From Glandiceps talaboti (lineage: Eukaryota > Hemichordata > Enteropneusta > Spengelidae): a stretch of 64,000 bases of DNA. The notes beneath the pieces were generated by a model that saw nothing but the letters and a program-made list of their open reading frames with translations, did not search any database and had not been told where the DNA came from. Location of the stretch: contig NC_135555.1 of assembly GCF_964340395.1 (NCBI RefSeq), forward strand, positions 11,993,246 through 12,057,245, read 5' to 3'. This document shows positions 34,501 through 46,700 of the stretch, in pieces (the stretch's first letter is position 1; each line of letters opens with the position of its first letter). A program made the translations under genes and the position numbers.

Positions 34501-35498
34501 GTAGTGTGTGCTTCTGGAGATGTATCTGGATTTGATCTGAAATGGCAAAGAAAAAAATTAATTAGTTCCTTTAGTTCTGGAAATACTGAGAATAGTACAC
34601 CTGTAATACTATGTAGTAACCTATTCTGCTCGTCTAACTGAATACAAGACAGATGATATATCTTGTTCAGCTATTGGTGATTGGACAACATTTCACATCT
34701 ACTGCTGTAGAAGACTCCAACATACATATGGAGTCATACAACACAGAAACAGGCTAGGTATGTAACCAGGTGTTCATTTATCAAATTATACAAAAATAAA
34801 GACACAATCATTGTCTATGGTACTAGCCCAGAGACTTGTCCTGGCCACTATCACAGACTATCATTAAACTGTTCAGACTATATCCTGTGGCAGTGACGCC
34901 AATAAGTCTCTGGGCTACTATGGAACAACAAAGGCAAGATGAACTAATCTTTGCCAACCAAGAAATTACCATACACTATTTTATTTATGAAATAAATGCT
35001 GGTCACAAACTCTGAAAAGCTGTTGGGATTATTCTGTGAGGCTTATTTGTATATAACTGATGTACTTCAATAACAACAGTTACAAGGAAACTTTCACTTT
35101 CCTCTCTTTACAAACATGTACCCTGTAAAAATTAGATGAAGCAACAACATATAAACAGGTACAAAACAAAAAATACTGTATGTATATACTTACTTATCTC
35201 GTAGTCCTTCTATACTACATATTTCTTTGAGTCTATCATAGTCTATAACAGCAGTCTCTGCCTCCTGTGGAACTACAAAACGCAAAATAGTCAATCGTAT
35301 AATTCTCAAACACAGTTTGTCCAGTCAAGACTAAGTTCATACTAGCATATATTATATTTGATACATCACTGAACATACTTGAGGGTAGTAAATTATGTGA
35401 CTGTTACTTGTGCATTCCTGAAATCAATTTTAGTTGTTCGCAGCATTATTTAGCTAATATTACTTCTGACCTGTAATAATTTGTTGTACTTTTGTCAT
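28528..35498 (-). CDS. CNBD1: CNBD1-like protein with two cyclic-nucleotide-binding-like folds (complete)
   Basis: Exons: 35498-35471, 35272-35194, 34536-34391, 33829-33652, 33053-32905, 32198-32047, 31335-31274, 30957-30879, 30560-30428, 30145-30036, 29507-29357, 28724-28528; 487 residues, all in phase. An in-frame TGA precedes ATG 35498. The best family match is vertebrate CNBD1, from GKLKKSESFGEISVLL and QVPCEFLRISCSDYKRI. A first, degenerate CNB fold runs from about residue 190 to 290 (GFHLIIRGS, GDCFGTL at 248-254). The second runs from about 315 to 425 (FGEISVLL at 390-397). The phosphate-binding Arg expected a few residues after FGE is replaced (PITCS), so classical cAMP/cGMP binding is doubtful. 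There are no membrane segments and no kinase or exchange-factor domain. Function in any animal is unknown to me. It is divergent with a CNG channel gene and convergent with HAUS4. Confidence 0.85.
28960..29310 (-). repeat. Dispersed repeat family D, copy in CNBD1-like intron 11
   Basis: Shares blocks with 15890-16165 (inverted) and 1550-1665. The distinctive end TGCAAGTAATCACTGGTACA is followed by TATGTAATAA near 29272-29300. It ends about 50 bp from exon 11's donor. Confidence 0.5.
33882..34098. mobile_element. MITE-like element, family C, copy 2
   Basis: The left end CAGACATAAACTAACACTA and the right end TAGTGTTACTGTGAGTCT are imperfect inverted repeats. The interior shares ATAGGGTGGC, GATTAT and TATCACCCACTTGTGTA with 8061-8320. 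Located in intron 3 of the CNBD1-like gene. Confidence 0.55.
34821..34917. mobile_element. Short foldback element with TAGCCCAGAGACTT arms
   Basis: TAGCCCAGAGACTT at about 34824-34837 is matched in reverse complement at 34904-34917, and further pairing extends inward (CCACTATCAC against GTGACG). Located in intron 2 of the CNBD1-like gene. A related arm occurs at 41603-41623. Confidence 0.6.
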
Positions 35499-36900
35499 TG
35501 TTTGCAGACGACCTATTATTTCAGGGACTTGTTCTGTTCATTTTGAAACACATTGTCAGTGAAGTCAACACAGCCCTGTAAACACGACTTGTATTTGTAC
35601 AGATATTGAATTGAAAAAGCCACAGGCACTTGAATCAATTGGTATGGTGTTTTATGATATAGTCACGATGCCATTGTTCATGAAACTAGTTCACACCACC
35701 ATTGAGTGCCTGTGTTGGAAGAAGCCATATTATTATTATCGACTGCTCGACGACGAGCAACGTCACACGCCTACCTTTATGCCTCACTCTCTGTCTATCT
35801 CTGGCACTCCAGCTCTTGCCAACTGTGAGATCTTCTCTCCTAACCAAAGCCATTTTATATACGGAAATTTGAAAGTGATGAAAATAAAGACAGGATATGA
35901 ATTACACGAGAAACGCACCGGCAACAAGTGCAGGTGATGAGGAAACCTAAGTACTTATGACGTCACGTCGTCAACCAAAACAAATCAAACTCCCGCGTGA
36001 GCCAACGAGATTCTTCACATCAATATCGGCTATAATCGGGGAGGTTCGGCAGATACCCGGCCCGGTCATTCCACTAGCTCAAAGGTGTGGGAATACCATT
36101 TCGTTCAGCCAAGCATCGTATCAAAATGTAAAACAAAATATTTGAGTGGTTTGCCGATTGTTTGGAGTTAATATTCTGGTAAAAAATTTCCCACAGGCTG
36201 CCAAAATCCCTGATTGTTAGATGCTCTGGCTGATTTAAATAATGCCCTTCCCATCATTTTTCAGTGCTGAAAGTCTCCGATTCCAAATGCTGATCATTAG
36301 AAATTAATGATTTTGCTGAATGTATTTATCATTTCGATCCCAAAATGGCGAAGAGAATTCAATATGAACATTTATCGATGGATGTGATTTTACGGTGATT
36401 ACTTCCAATTGTGCGGGTCTGACACAGATGGTCGATATTTAGAAAATAGCTGGCGGAAAGGTAAAATATTCTATATTATGTACTCAGATTAAATATTTTC
36501 CCCATCACACGTTCACTTTCTTTTGAGTATTTTGTCGATGTATTCTGGAATCGCACAGATATATGTCTATGTGATTGTCGGGAAGGAAAATGTCATTCTT
36601 TCATTTCAAGAGCAATATTTTTATCAATAATGATGTTATACCACGACCTAGGCAATGCCAATTTGACATTTCTAAAATTATAAATGGACCGTTTCATCAA
36701 ATACTTATCAGTCGAGCAGTAGACACATAAATCGATCGACTATTCAATACATATAATTTTATAATGCCCGTACATTGATGTTTACGTGTAGCGCGTTGCC
36801 ATGTTGGCTTGATAAACCATCTCGACGATATATAGATCGTATCCGTTCCATCAATATTGCTTTATCATGATCAGATAATATTGAGTATAACGAATCGAAT

Positions 36901-37133
<233 letters not shown>

Positions 37134-37224
37134 TAAGCAAATCTATCTACGTTAGATTGATTTATCTCTGGCTTTGTATCTGTCGATAGATCCATCCATT
37201 CATCTACATAATCCACCCATCTAT

Positions 37225-37251
37225 TTCTGTCTGTCTCAGTGTCTGTCTATC

Positions 37252-37288
<37 letters not shown>

Positions 37289-37330
37289 ATGTCTGTCTCT
37301 CTGTCTGTCTGTCTATCTCTCTCTCGTGTC
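37225..37330. repeat. (TGTC)n tetranucleotide repeat
   Basis: Runs of CTGT with occasional CTAT and CTCT units, probably derived from the neighbouring GATA-type array. Confidence 0.93.
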
Positions 37331-37763
37331 TGTCTATCTAACCATCCATCCATCAATCTGTACATCTAATGACAAAATATTAGTACAGTAGTTACAGCTA
37401 CTGGAACTTTGAAAGTTGTGTTAGATTAATTTTTATTTTAAATTAACTTTTTATGCAGATGAATGTGAAGAAAAACATCTCAAAATGACATGAATATCAG
37501 AAATTTTAATGAAATAAAACAAAAATAGAGGTCATGACCCCAAAATAAAAATAAAATGGCCCTACTTATTTTTGAAGGGTATGTAATTGGATCCAAGCAA
37601 TTTATTTTGTATGGCCTTATATTTTCTATAATATAATATTAAAAATTCACCACAGTGTTAGTTGAATTTATTTGTTTTACCTTTATGTATCCAAGAAGAG
37701 ATTTACAAAAAATATTTTCCTTTTCTTTGAATGTCTTACTTTTTGCTTATCTTTAGGACAACA

Positions 37764-40700
37764 ATGCCACGCAAACCAGAAAGCCTTGAACTTGGAAACT
37801 TGGCTTTAGTAGAAAATGAAAACGATGCCGCAACTACGCCAACGATAAGACTGACACTGCATCTTAAAGATGCCAAAGCACCACATAGTGCTGGTGGTGG
37901 AATCACTAATCCTGTATTTGAATTTGGTGAAGAAGAAATAAAAAAAAAATTAGGTGAGTTGAAAAATGAAATTAATATCAGTCTGCAGTCCTGAACAAAT
38001 AAATATGAATGAATCCCAGCCACTTTCAAACTGGAAATAGCAGTCAAAAAATATGAAAAAAAGGTCATTATAATGTGGATATTTGTGACACACTGAATCC
38101 ATATTACTTTCAAAACTAGGAATATCTATAGATATCAAGAAATAATAGGTAAGTTTTGAAAAAAATTGTAAATAATCATTACACCCACTACCAGTAATGT
38201 TGAATAATACTCAATCATTACCACTTCCAAAAAACATAGGAATATCAATTTCTTCTAAAAAAAAACAAAAAAAAATCACCTAATTTTTCTACCTCGTCCC
38301 TGGCCAATAACTTGTTTTATGCACTTCAATTGCTCAAGACTGAATGGGAATATTTAAGCTGAAAAAAAATTTAAAACTCCAAAAATTGGACTGTGTCTAT
38401 CATATATACCTTATGATTAGTATCCCATAATATTACACACTAGTTTGAAATAAATGTTCTACAATTACGGTATATTCTGTCATATTCAATTTAGAAACAC
38501 AATTTTTTACTTAAAAAACAGAATTTTTCTGTATACTTATAATGGCTAAAAAAATGATTTTTTTTGTCAGTTGAGTATTTGCATTGTTTTCAAAAATGTT
38601 GAGTGTATTGATGTGATATTGATGAGACTCAGACAAAAGAGGTGATGATAACGGTAACGACAACAGTGAATTCTGAGACATTTTTAATTTAACAGACATC
38701 TGTTAAAATTAATTGAGTCTTTACAATTCTCATAGTATCCATAGCAACCACGTGTGACAATCAAGCATAATTAATCATTGCAAAACAGATCTCAGTTGGA
38801 TATAAATGAAATACTCCTTATCTAGTAAATTACTTGCAGTTGTGCTTTTATGATATTACCAAATTGTAAAACTGAATGTTTTAGCAGTCATTTACTTAAT
38901 TTGTAAGTATGACATAAATAATAATAACTGCATAGCATAAAATTTTATTTCTGAAAACCAGTTTTCAAATTTATTGTCATACATGTGTACTAAGTGGCTG
39001 CCATTGTTATATTTTATGATGTTTTTATTTTTATGGTCGACGAATGGCATTTATGAAAGTAATTGTAATTGCAGTTATATGACTGTTTTTGATAATATTT
39101 TGACATTTATGAAGAACTAAAGTAATTGTTATTGGCGTTATATGACTTTTTTGGTAGTATTTTGATATTTATAAAGTGGTTTGATGTTGACACTGCACTC
39201 ACAAGATCAACAGAGACTGGGGGCATTGAACTACCTATCATCTTCAATTGGCTGATCATACCGCCATCTAGTGGTCAGCTGTAACTATAGAATTTGTCAT
39301 TCTAAATGACGACCGTCTACCAGGACAGATCAAAAACTCAATTCTGAAAAATTTTGAAATGCTTATGACAGTGCCTTAGAACCTATGTAAATCATTTGGT
39401 CTACCCAAGCTGAACGTTTTTGGTCTTTGGTCTATGCATTTAATACTAAGACATTTCATATTTTGGATTTTCTCTGTAAATGTCAAGTTTGTGAAGCTTT
39501 ATACATTATTACATCCCTTCCCTTATTGCATTAGGTACATGAAAATGTGTGCTCTGTGCTAACAATTACCCTTGATCTCTCTCTCTCTTATAGACTCTGT
39601 GTCTGTTAACATTCCCTTGACACCAGAGGGCAGTCTAATAGTTCCAGCCCAAGCCACTAAAGCCAACCAGCATGGATCCAGTGTGAGTCTATCCAGTGCA
39701 CTTGACACCAATGGTGTAGTACCACCTATTTCTAATGGCCATGTTTCTCCAGTAAATGGAGATATTGGAATTCGACAGAGAAACAGGTAAGATATAAAAG
39801 TTGAATTTAAATATTTGAAGACAGTAACTTTTTTTATATAGAATAAAGTGACTCATATTTTATCACCCAAAAAACTTTAATGTAAGTCCATTGTAAGCTT
39901 TCTAAGTATTGTTTTCTTTTGTAAGATATGTAACTTCAGATACCATTTGTGCTCATGTAGCGAGCATGCCTTATTTTATATTCAGTGTAGTTTTCTTTGT
40001 GAACAATATAACAGTGGTGTCAAGCACTCGTCCTCTTGGTCATATTCAGTACACTGCTTTCTTTTGGGTAAAAATTACATCAAAATCGTCCTCATTAATA
40101 AAAATGATAAGAAATGAAAATTATACTCTAATTAAACCACTTTATTTTCTGTAAAATTGACTTCAAAACAGCCATCAGACCACAGATTCCATCTTCTTGG
40201 TCTCCAACTTGAAACTACAGAAGGTGTTATTGGTTTGTAAGCCATCTTGTGTAAAAAGTATTAAAGGGGACACTACAGTGGCAGTAGTGTTTGCAGATTT
40301 GAATTTAGGGTATAGACCTAGAATTAAATAACATCTATAATGAAGAATTTGATCACTTGGTAATATCACATTCAAAAAACAACCAAATTAATCAAGAAAA
40401 CTTGAAACAGTAGCTTTCCTATCATTGTCTTTAATTGACAATAACCATAAATTTCATAGAAAGTAACCTTTAAAGTTTACCTTTTGCCAACTGTTTCAAA
40501 TTTGTCAGTAGTTCAGAAATTACCACAGAGGAACATTCAAACATAGAGGTAGCCCTTTTGGCTCTCACTTCCCTATAATTATGATGTGTTCTACCTAGAA
40601 GAGTTTTACAAGAGAGCTCAGACTGGCAAAGTTGGAGACCTAGAAGGGATAATCTTTTGAGTATCATTTATTTTATCAAGAGGATGCTCACAAAGAGGCT

Positions 40701-43700
40701 TTGTCTGCAATGTTACTTTTTTCAGGGAAATCACTGGTTGTTGTGTATTTTGGATCTGCCTTTCAAATATTACATATTGTATATATTTCAGTTATCTATT
40801 ACATATTTTCACAAATTTATCTGCAGTAATGAGCAGAAATAGTCAAAAAGTCAATGTGAACAGTCTATGAAATAAAATATAATTAGAAGAAGTTAGATAC
40901 AACTTTGAGAAAAAATTCATAAACAGCGCCCCCTTGAGTTTACTTGTACTTATAGTATTTGTATCGTAAATGCATTTTACAGTCATTATCAAACTGAATT
41001 CAAGCTATTTCTCACTTATCACAGAAACAGTCTAACACAGTGTGATATGGCTTCAGTTGCAAGAGTTCTGTTACAAATATTCAACTACATTTTTAATAAA
41101 TACAATTTTTTAGCCTGTATTTTTCATGAAATGTAAATTTTATATTTATTAAAATTCAAAATCTTAAATACATTTACAATATTTATCATCAAATCATCAG
41201 AAGAGAAATGTATTTCAAACAAGAAACATCGTATAAAATTTATAGCGTTTGTAATAAATCACATCATTATGTTTGAAATTGAATGAAAGTGGTATTTTTG
41301 TTCAGTGAAGGCAGCATTTGAAGTGTATAGTTAGAATCAAATCGGATTCAGTGTCCCACTTATTTCGCTATAGTTGTCAACATATGGTTCACCTAGCCAT
41401 CCAAAGTCATTGGCAACCTGGAAACATGACCAATGTCTTAGAAGTCATCAAATATTACCAAATATACTTAGAATATGAAATTTATGATATAATTTCAGAA
41501 AATGTTTAGCCCCAAAGTCTTGTTTTGAGTTACTATCTGAAGAATCTCTGTACTCCGTACCAAGACATTGGTGTAGACAACTTTTTGTGATATAGTATCA
41601 CCAAGACAAATCTCTGGGCTATAACATAACTTCTCATTGGAATTCTCTCCCTAGCTATATAAAAAATATTACCCATAGACGCACCTTCAAAAACACTTTA
41701 AAAGAACACCTTCTTGCTAAAAATTAATTCCCTTCAGTAACTTCTACAGAACTTGTATATGTTTTTGACTATGACTGTGATTTTCATTAACTTCATTTCA
41801 TGTAATTAGTTTACTTATATATACACTATGTGAGTTTTGGTTTTGGTTTCTTCTTTGTACAGTTACGCATAAACATATTTCATTATTTTTATAGTATCAG
41901 GGCCATAGACTAGACTAGTTCTGCTTGAACTGTTTCTATGGCCCTCACCAGGTACAGTTTTTCTTTTCTTTTCTTCTCAGTTGTGTATCATTTTCCCTTT
42001 GTGTCTGGTGAAAATAAATAATATGAATATGAATGAATATGAATATGTTGAAAATTCTCACTGTGTCTGGCAAGTAAATTTCCTGTTCTGACAATTCATA
42101 TGACAATTTATTGCTGAGAGGTTAACAAACTTATACTATCAAAACATTATGGTTTCAAGATATTTTAATTTCACTGAAAATAGAAATTGGTTATTTTGCC
42201 TTAATCTAAATTTTTGTCAGTTATATAAGGAAGATATATTCATGGAAACATTGAATAAGAAGTATTTTCAATTATTTTATTTTAGCAAAAAAAGGGAAAA
42301 ATTTGAGAGAAAATATTTCTCAAATGGAAGATTAGTATTTATCTCAATACTTCTGAAAATTAGTATTCATAAAACACAATGCTACTGGGAATAACTCAAC
42401 AACTCTCTGAATTTTAAGTGTACATGATTTCAACTGCTAGCTAGAAGGAAATATGCATTACGAGAACTCTAGTCACCTTCCACTATGGCTCCTACTATAG
42501 GGAAACCATGCGACATTGTGTAAAACCTGAAAACAAGAAAATTAGAACAAGATACAGTTTTGTAAAACACAAAGAAGACTTTGTTGCTTTCTTAATTTCT
42601 TATCCATTGGGAGGAAATGAGCCTGGACATTTTTTTCATTTTTATTTCGCAAATCATGTGCAGGAAATATCTGCATTGTATGTTAGTTTCCCTGTAAGAG
42701 GAATCCTAGCAGGGGGATGTGTCGAACTTCTTGCAGCACATACATGTATATAGATATAGTTAATATCTGCCAATCAGTGCTATTCATAAGAAGACCCTTT
42801 TATGCTTTTATCTCTCATCCTGAGACCTTGAGAATGATTGATTGGTCAGTCAGCTAAACAAAAAGAAAACAAATGTCATGAAGATATTAAAATTCATGAA
42901 ATATGATAAAATATAGATGCAAATGTGTAAATAATGTATGAATACTTTTAGCTGGACATGATACATGACAGCAATAGGTGCGTTATTGTGAATAATAAAC
43001 GTCAGAGAACTCGGTAATATGTTTGGTAAATGAGAATTAGCCTCACCTATTGATGTGTCATTAAACAGCTCAATGTCTGCATATTAGGAAGATAATGATG
43101 CAGAGAGTAGGTCTTTTACATCAGTAACTACTCAAAGGTTGCTGTGTGTCAATTCTGGAGGGGTGTTTATACCCCAACAATTTCTCTTTGCCATTACTGG
43201 TTTTTCCTTATTTCTTTTTTTCAAGAATGTCTATATTCCAGTATACAATTCGCAATAAAATGTGTTTCAATGTGAAAATAGTTTACAGTGAATTTAGTTC
43301 ATCCCAGAAAATTATGACTTTGTAATAGATTGTACTGGTAGTAGAAACACAGTGCATATTGTGATTCACCAGTATGTACTACTACAATGGAAGTTTAACT
43401 TCAAGTTTACTCCACGATGTAAAATGATCTTATACTTTCGACAATAATTTTGAAATTTGTACAGGTTAATCTCTTTAATGCCAAATTGTTTATGATTTCC
43501 CAAGGAGCTATACAATCGTGTTAGTGTGTGGTATTAAGTATTTTTGAAGAAAACATTCACTTGACCTTGACCATCATCTTCAATGTCAAATGTTACAAGT
43601 ATCTCACATACATATATGGTTTTAACCTCAACCTTCACTGTTCACTGTTTTTGCTAATGCTATAATACTGAAATCTGGTTCAAGTTTGCATGGTATGATC

Positions 43701-46700
43701 TTCATTGTTTGTAAATATGAGATGATATTTTTTCAGTTAATTATAAGTTTCATTTCTAATTATGTTCTTAATTAATTAATCTAGAGACTTACAATTGAAC
43801 TTTTGCTATTTTTGATTCATTCATCCTAGATGTAATACGTTGGGTGTGACAGACAGCCTAGTGCCACCGAGCCTGGCTCACATATTAGCCACCAAACGCC
43901 ACAGTCTACCAGTTCCTGGTAAAATGGATTATCTCACCCCAACGTCGTCATTACTTGCACCAACACTGTCCAATGGTAGTGTCAATGTGTCTAACGGTAA
44001 AAGTCACGATTCTACTTCATCAAAGTCGCAACCAAGCTCACCTACGAGATCAAAGTCTCCATGGGAACGCTTGTTTGGTACTAGCAGTAAGCAAAGGAAG
44101 TCATCTGCCATTAGCAGCATTAGTGGACTGAGTGATCTGAGCTTCAGCGGCAGGTAAGGATGGATCGCTACAAGATAAATCAGTTATCTGATATGTGAAT
44201 GACGGTTGTTAACAAGTGCCATCACACCTTAAGAACACTTACGTGCTGTGTCTCACTAAGTCTGAGTCATCTGTGGTTAATAATTAAGTATTATGTGAAC
44301 AGCTGCACCAGCTAACTATAGTGTTATACATAAACAGACTTCCTTAAATACATAGTGGTAATATTATTTCAACATGGATGAAAAAGTTTTAAAAGGCCCA
44401 CCTCAAGTTAGGACTAAAATTTAGGTATGAAAAACTTTTTTTTTGGAAAAATAGAAAAAGTATCCAGAATGAAAGAATGATCCTATGTAATCCATATGGC
44501 TCAGGTTAATTAATACTAAAGTGAGAACTTTTGATTGAAATGCTGACCCTGATAACCAAGGAATTCAAACTTATGAATACAATTCAGAAATGTAAACTCA
44601 GATGACTGAATAATCTGCAGAGAAGTGAAATTTTAAATCATAATTCTACAAAAGAATAATGTTTTGATCGGTACAAAATATGAGAATGCTGGATGCACTA
44701 CATGTAGTAAAGAAATAGATAATATAATACCCTGTAACTAGGGGTATGATGAAAACATTTTTGTTATATGAACCAAATGAACTTAATTTTAAAAAATTCA
44801 CAATAAATATGACATCCCAAAAGTTATTTTGAATTTTCACAATTGAAAGATAAAGCTTGTATACTCCATTATCTAGTCAACATTTGTTTAAAAAATATCT
44901 TTTCAAGGTATGTTGACAAAATGGATGGCACATAGAGAACCGTATTGTTAGTATAATGCCTTAACGGTATGACGGTACAACTAGTATGCAGGTGTTTAAT
45001 GGTACGATATATAAACCTGATTTCCTGTTGTGCAGACATCTTGTGAAGTGCTTTCCTCTGTCCACTGATTTCATTATCACTCAGTAATTGTATGATGGAA
45101 ATGTTCAGGTCTCTCTTTGACTTTCAAACCATACAGTGATATCAAATTTCAAGCTTCAAGTGAAAGGTGGATGTTTGCAGTAAATATAGTTACTGTGCAA
45201 AGTAGATTGTTGATCTTGATTTTGCCATCAATATTTAGTACAACTGCACTGTAGTACGTGTTTGTAGAATAATGATTCCTATATACCACATGCAAGCCAG
45301 ATTGAACACGTTCAAATATAAAATATAGGTAGGGGTGAACAAATTCACTGGTCCTGGGTCCGGGACTAGCGATTTTTTTTGGCGGACCACACAAATTTTA
45401 CCTTGTCTGGTCCGTCGGATCAGTACCTTTATACTGTTAATAACTATGTTAAAGAGTCATCTGAATATACAGAGTTCACATTAGCAGGACCTTGGACCAC
45501 TAATTCTTTCAGCAGGACACTTATATCACATGCAAGCCAGGTTGAACACTTTCAAATAAAAATATGAGTTTGACAATCATACCACATGCAAGCCAGGTTG
45601 AACACTTTTGAACAAAGAATATGAGTTTTACAATTCTTATATCACATACAAGCCAGATTGAACACATTCAAATAAAAATATGAGTTTTACAATCATACCA
45701 CATGCAAGCCAGGTTGAACACTTTTGAACAAAGAATATGAGTTTTACAATTCTTATATCACATACAAGCCAGATTGAACACATTCAAATAAAAAAATATG
45801 TTTCTTTACAATTCTTTACCACATGCAAGCCAGGTTGAACACTTCTGAACAGATGATACAAGTTTCATACCCTGGTAGTTTTACATCACGAGAGCTTGTG
45901 TCCATGTCATTGTTTCTGCAGTGCTAAAAGTATGAGTCAATATATTCCAACGTATCATTATTTTCCCAATTTTTAAATAAATTTATACTTGAGGACGTAT
46001 AGTTATATTGTTCCCTAATATTTTTGTTCATTAAGTCAGAAAATGCTTCTGACCTAAGAGATTTGTCTCTGCTCACCACTCGTCTATTGACTTGTAGTGA
46101 CAAGGCCCCTTAAGTTATTCATTAGGGAATAATATCTAAAAGTCTATACACATAATTCAATGAATGAAGAGGTTGCACTGATCATAAATTTATTCATACG
46201 GAGCATGTAGTTGAAACTAAGTTTTTAAGGTATTTCCCAGTTCCCTTCCTTCAAGAAAAAATTATATGTTATTAGCAATGCCATAATTCTATGTAATGAT
46301 GTTGATGAGAAATAATTTCAAAGCAAATTTATATATTTTTCTACTCTGGCGAACTGTTGAGTTTTCTTGTAGAAAGTGAATTCAACTCTGTACAGCTATG
46401 ACAAGAAGTTGGTGTTCATCAAGTAAAGTTTTTGGCGATGTGCTATGAATGATCATATGTCTATGCATGAGAATAACTCATGAAAAAAAGTAATGTATTT
46501 AGCAAAATGCTGTCTTTGAGATGTTAAGAATTATTTCTTAAAATTGGTGTTAACGTTTAATTTGTGACTGGTGGTTAACATAGTATAGATAAAATCTGCT
46601 TGCTGAGTTCCTAACAGGTGTTTTACCAGGGTGTCCCACCAAATTTATGTAAGATATTCAAATGTATGCAAATGTATGCAAATTTTGTCTAATTTCCGTC

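Noticed and set aside
35611-35937. 108-codon plus-strand frame just upstream of the CNBD1-like start
   Set aside because: Lies in the divergent promoter region, has no recognisable domain, and does not join in phase to the CNG beta exons by any obvious splice sites.
42508-42753. 81-codon frame in CNG beta intron 2
   Set aside because: No similarity recognised and no supporting signals.
45526-45870. Regularly spaced repeats suggesting a CRISPR-like array
   Set aside because: The whole unit repeats, with no unique spacers, in an animal intron: an ordinary minisatellite.
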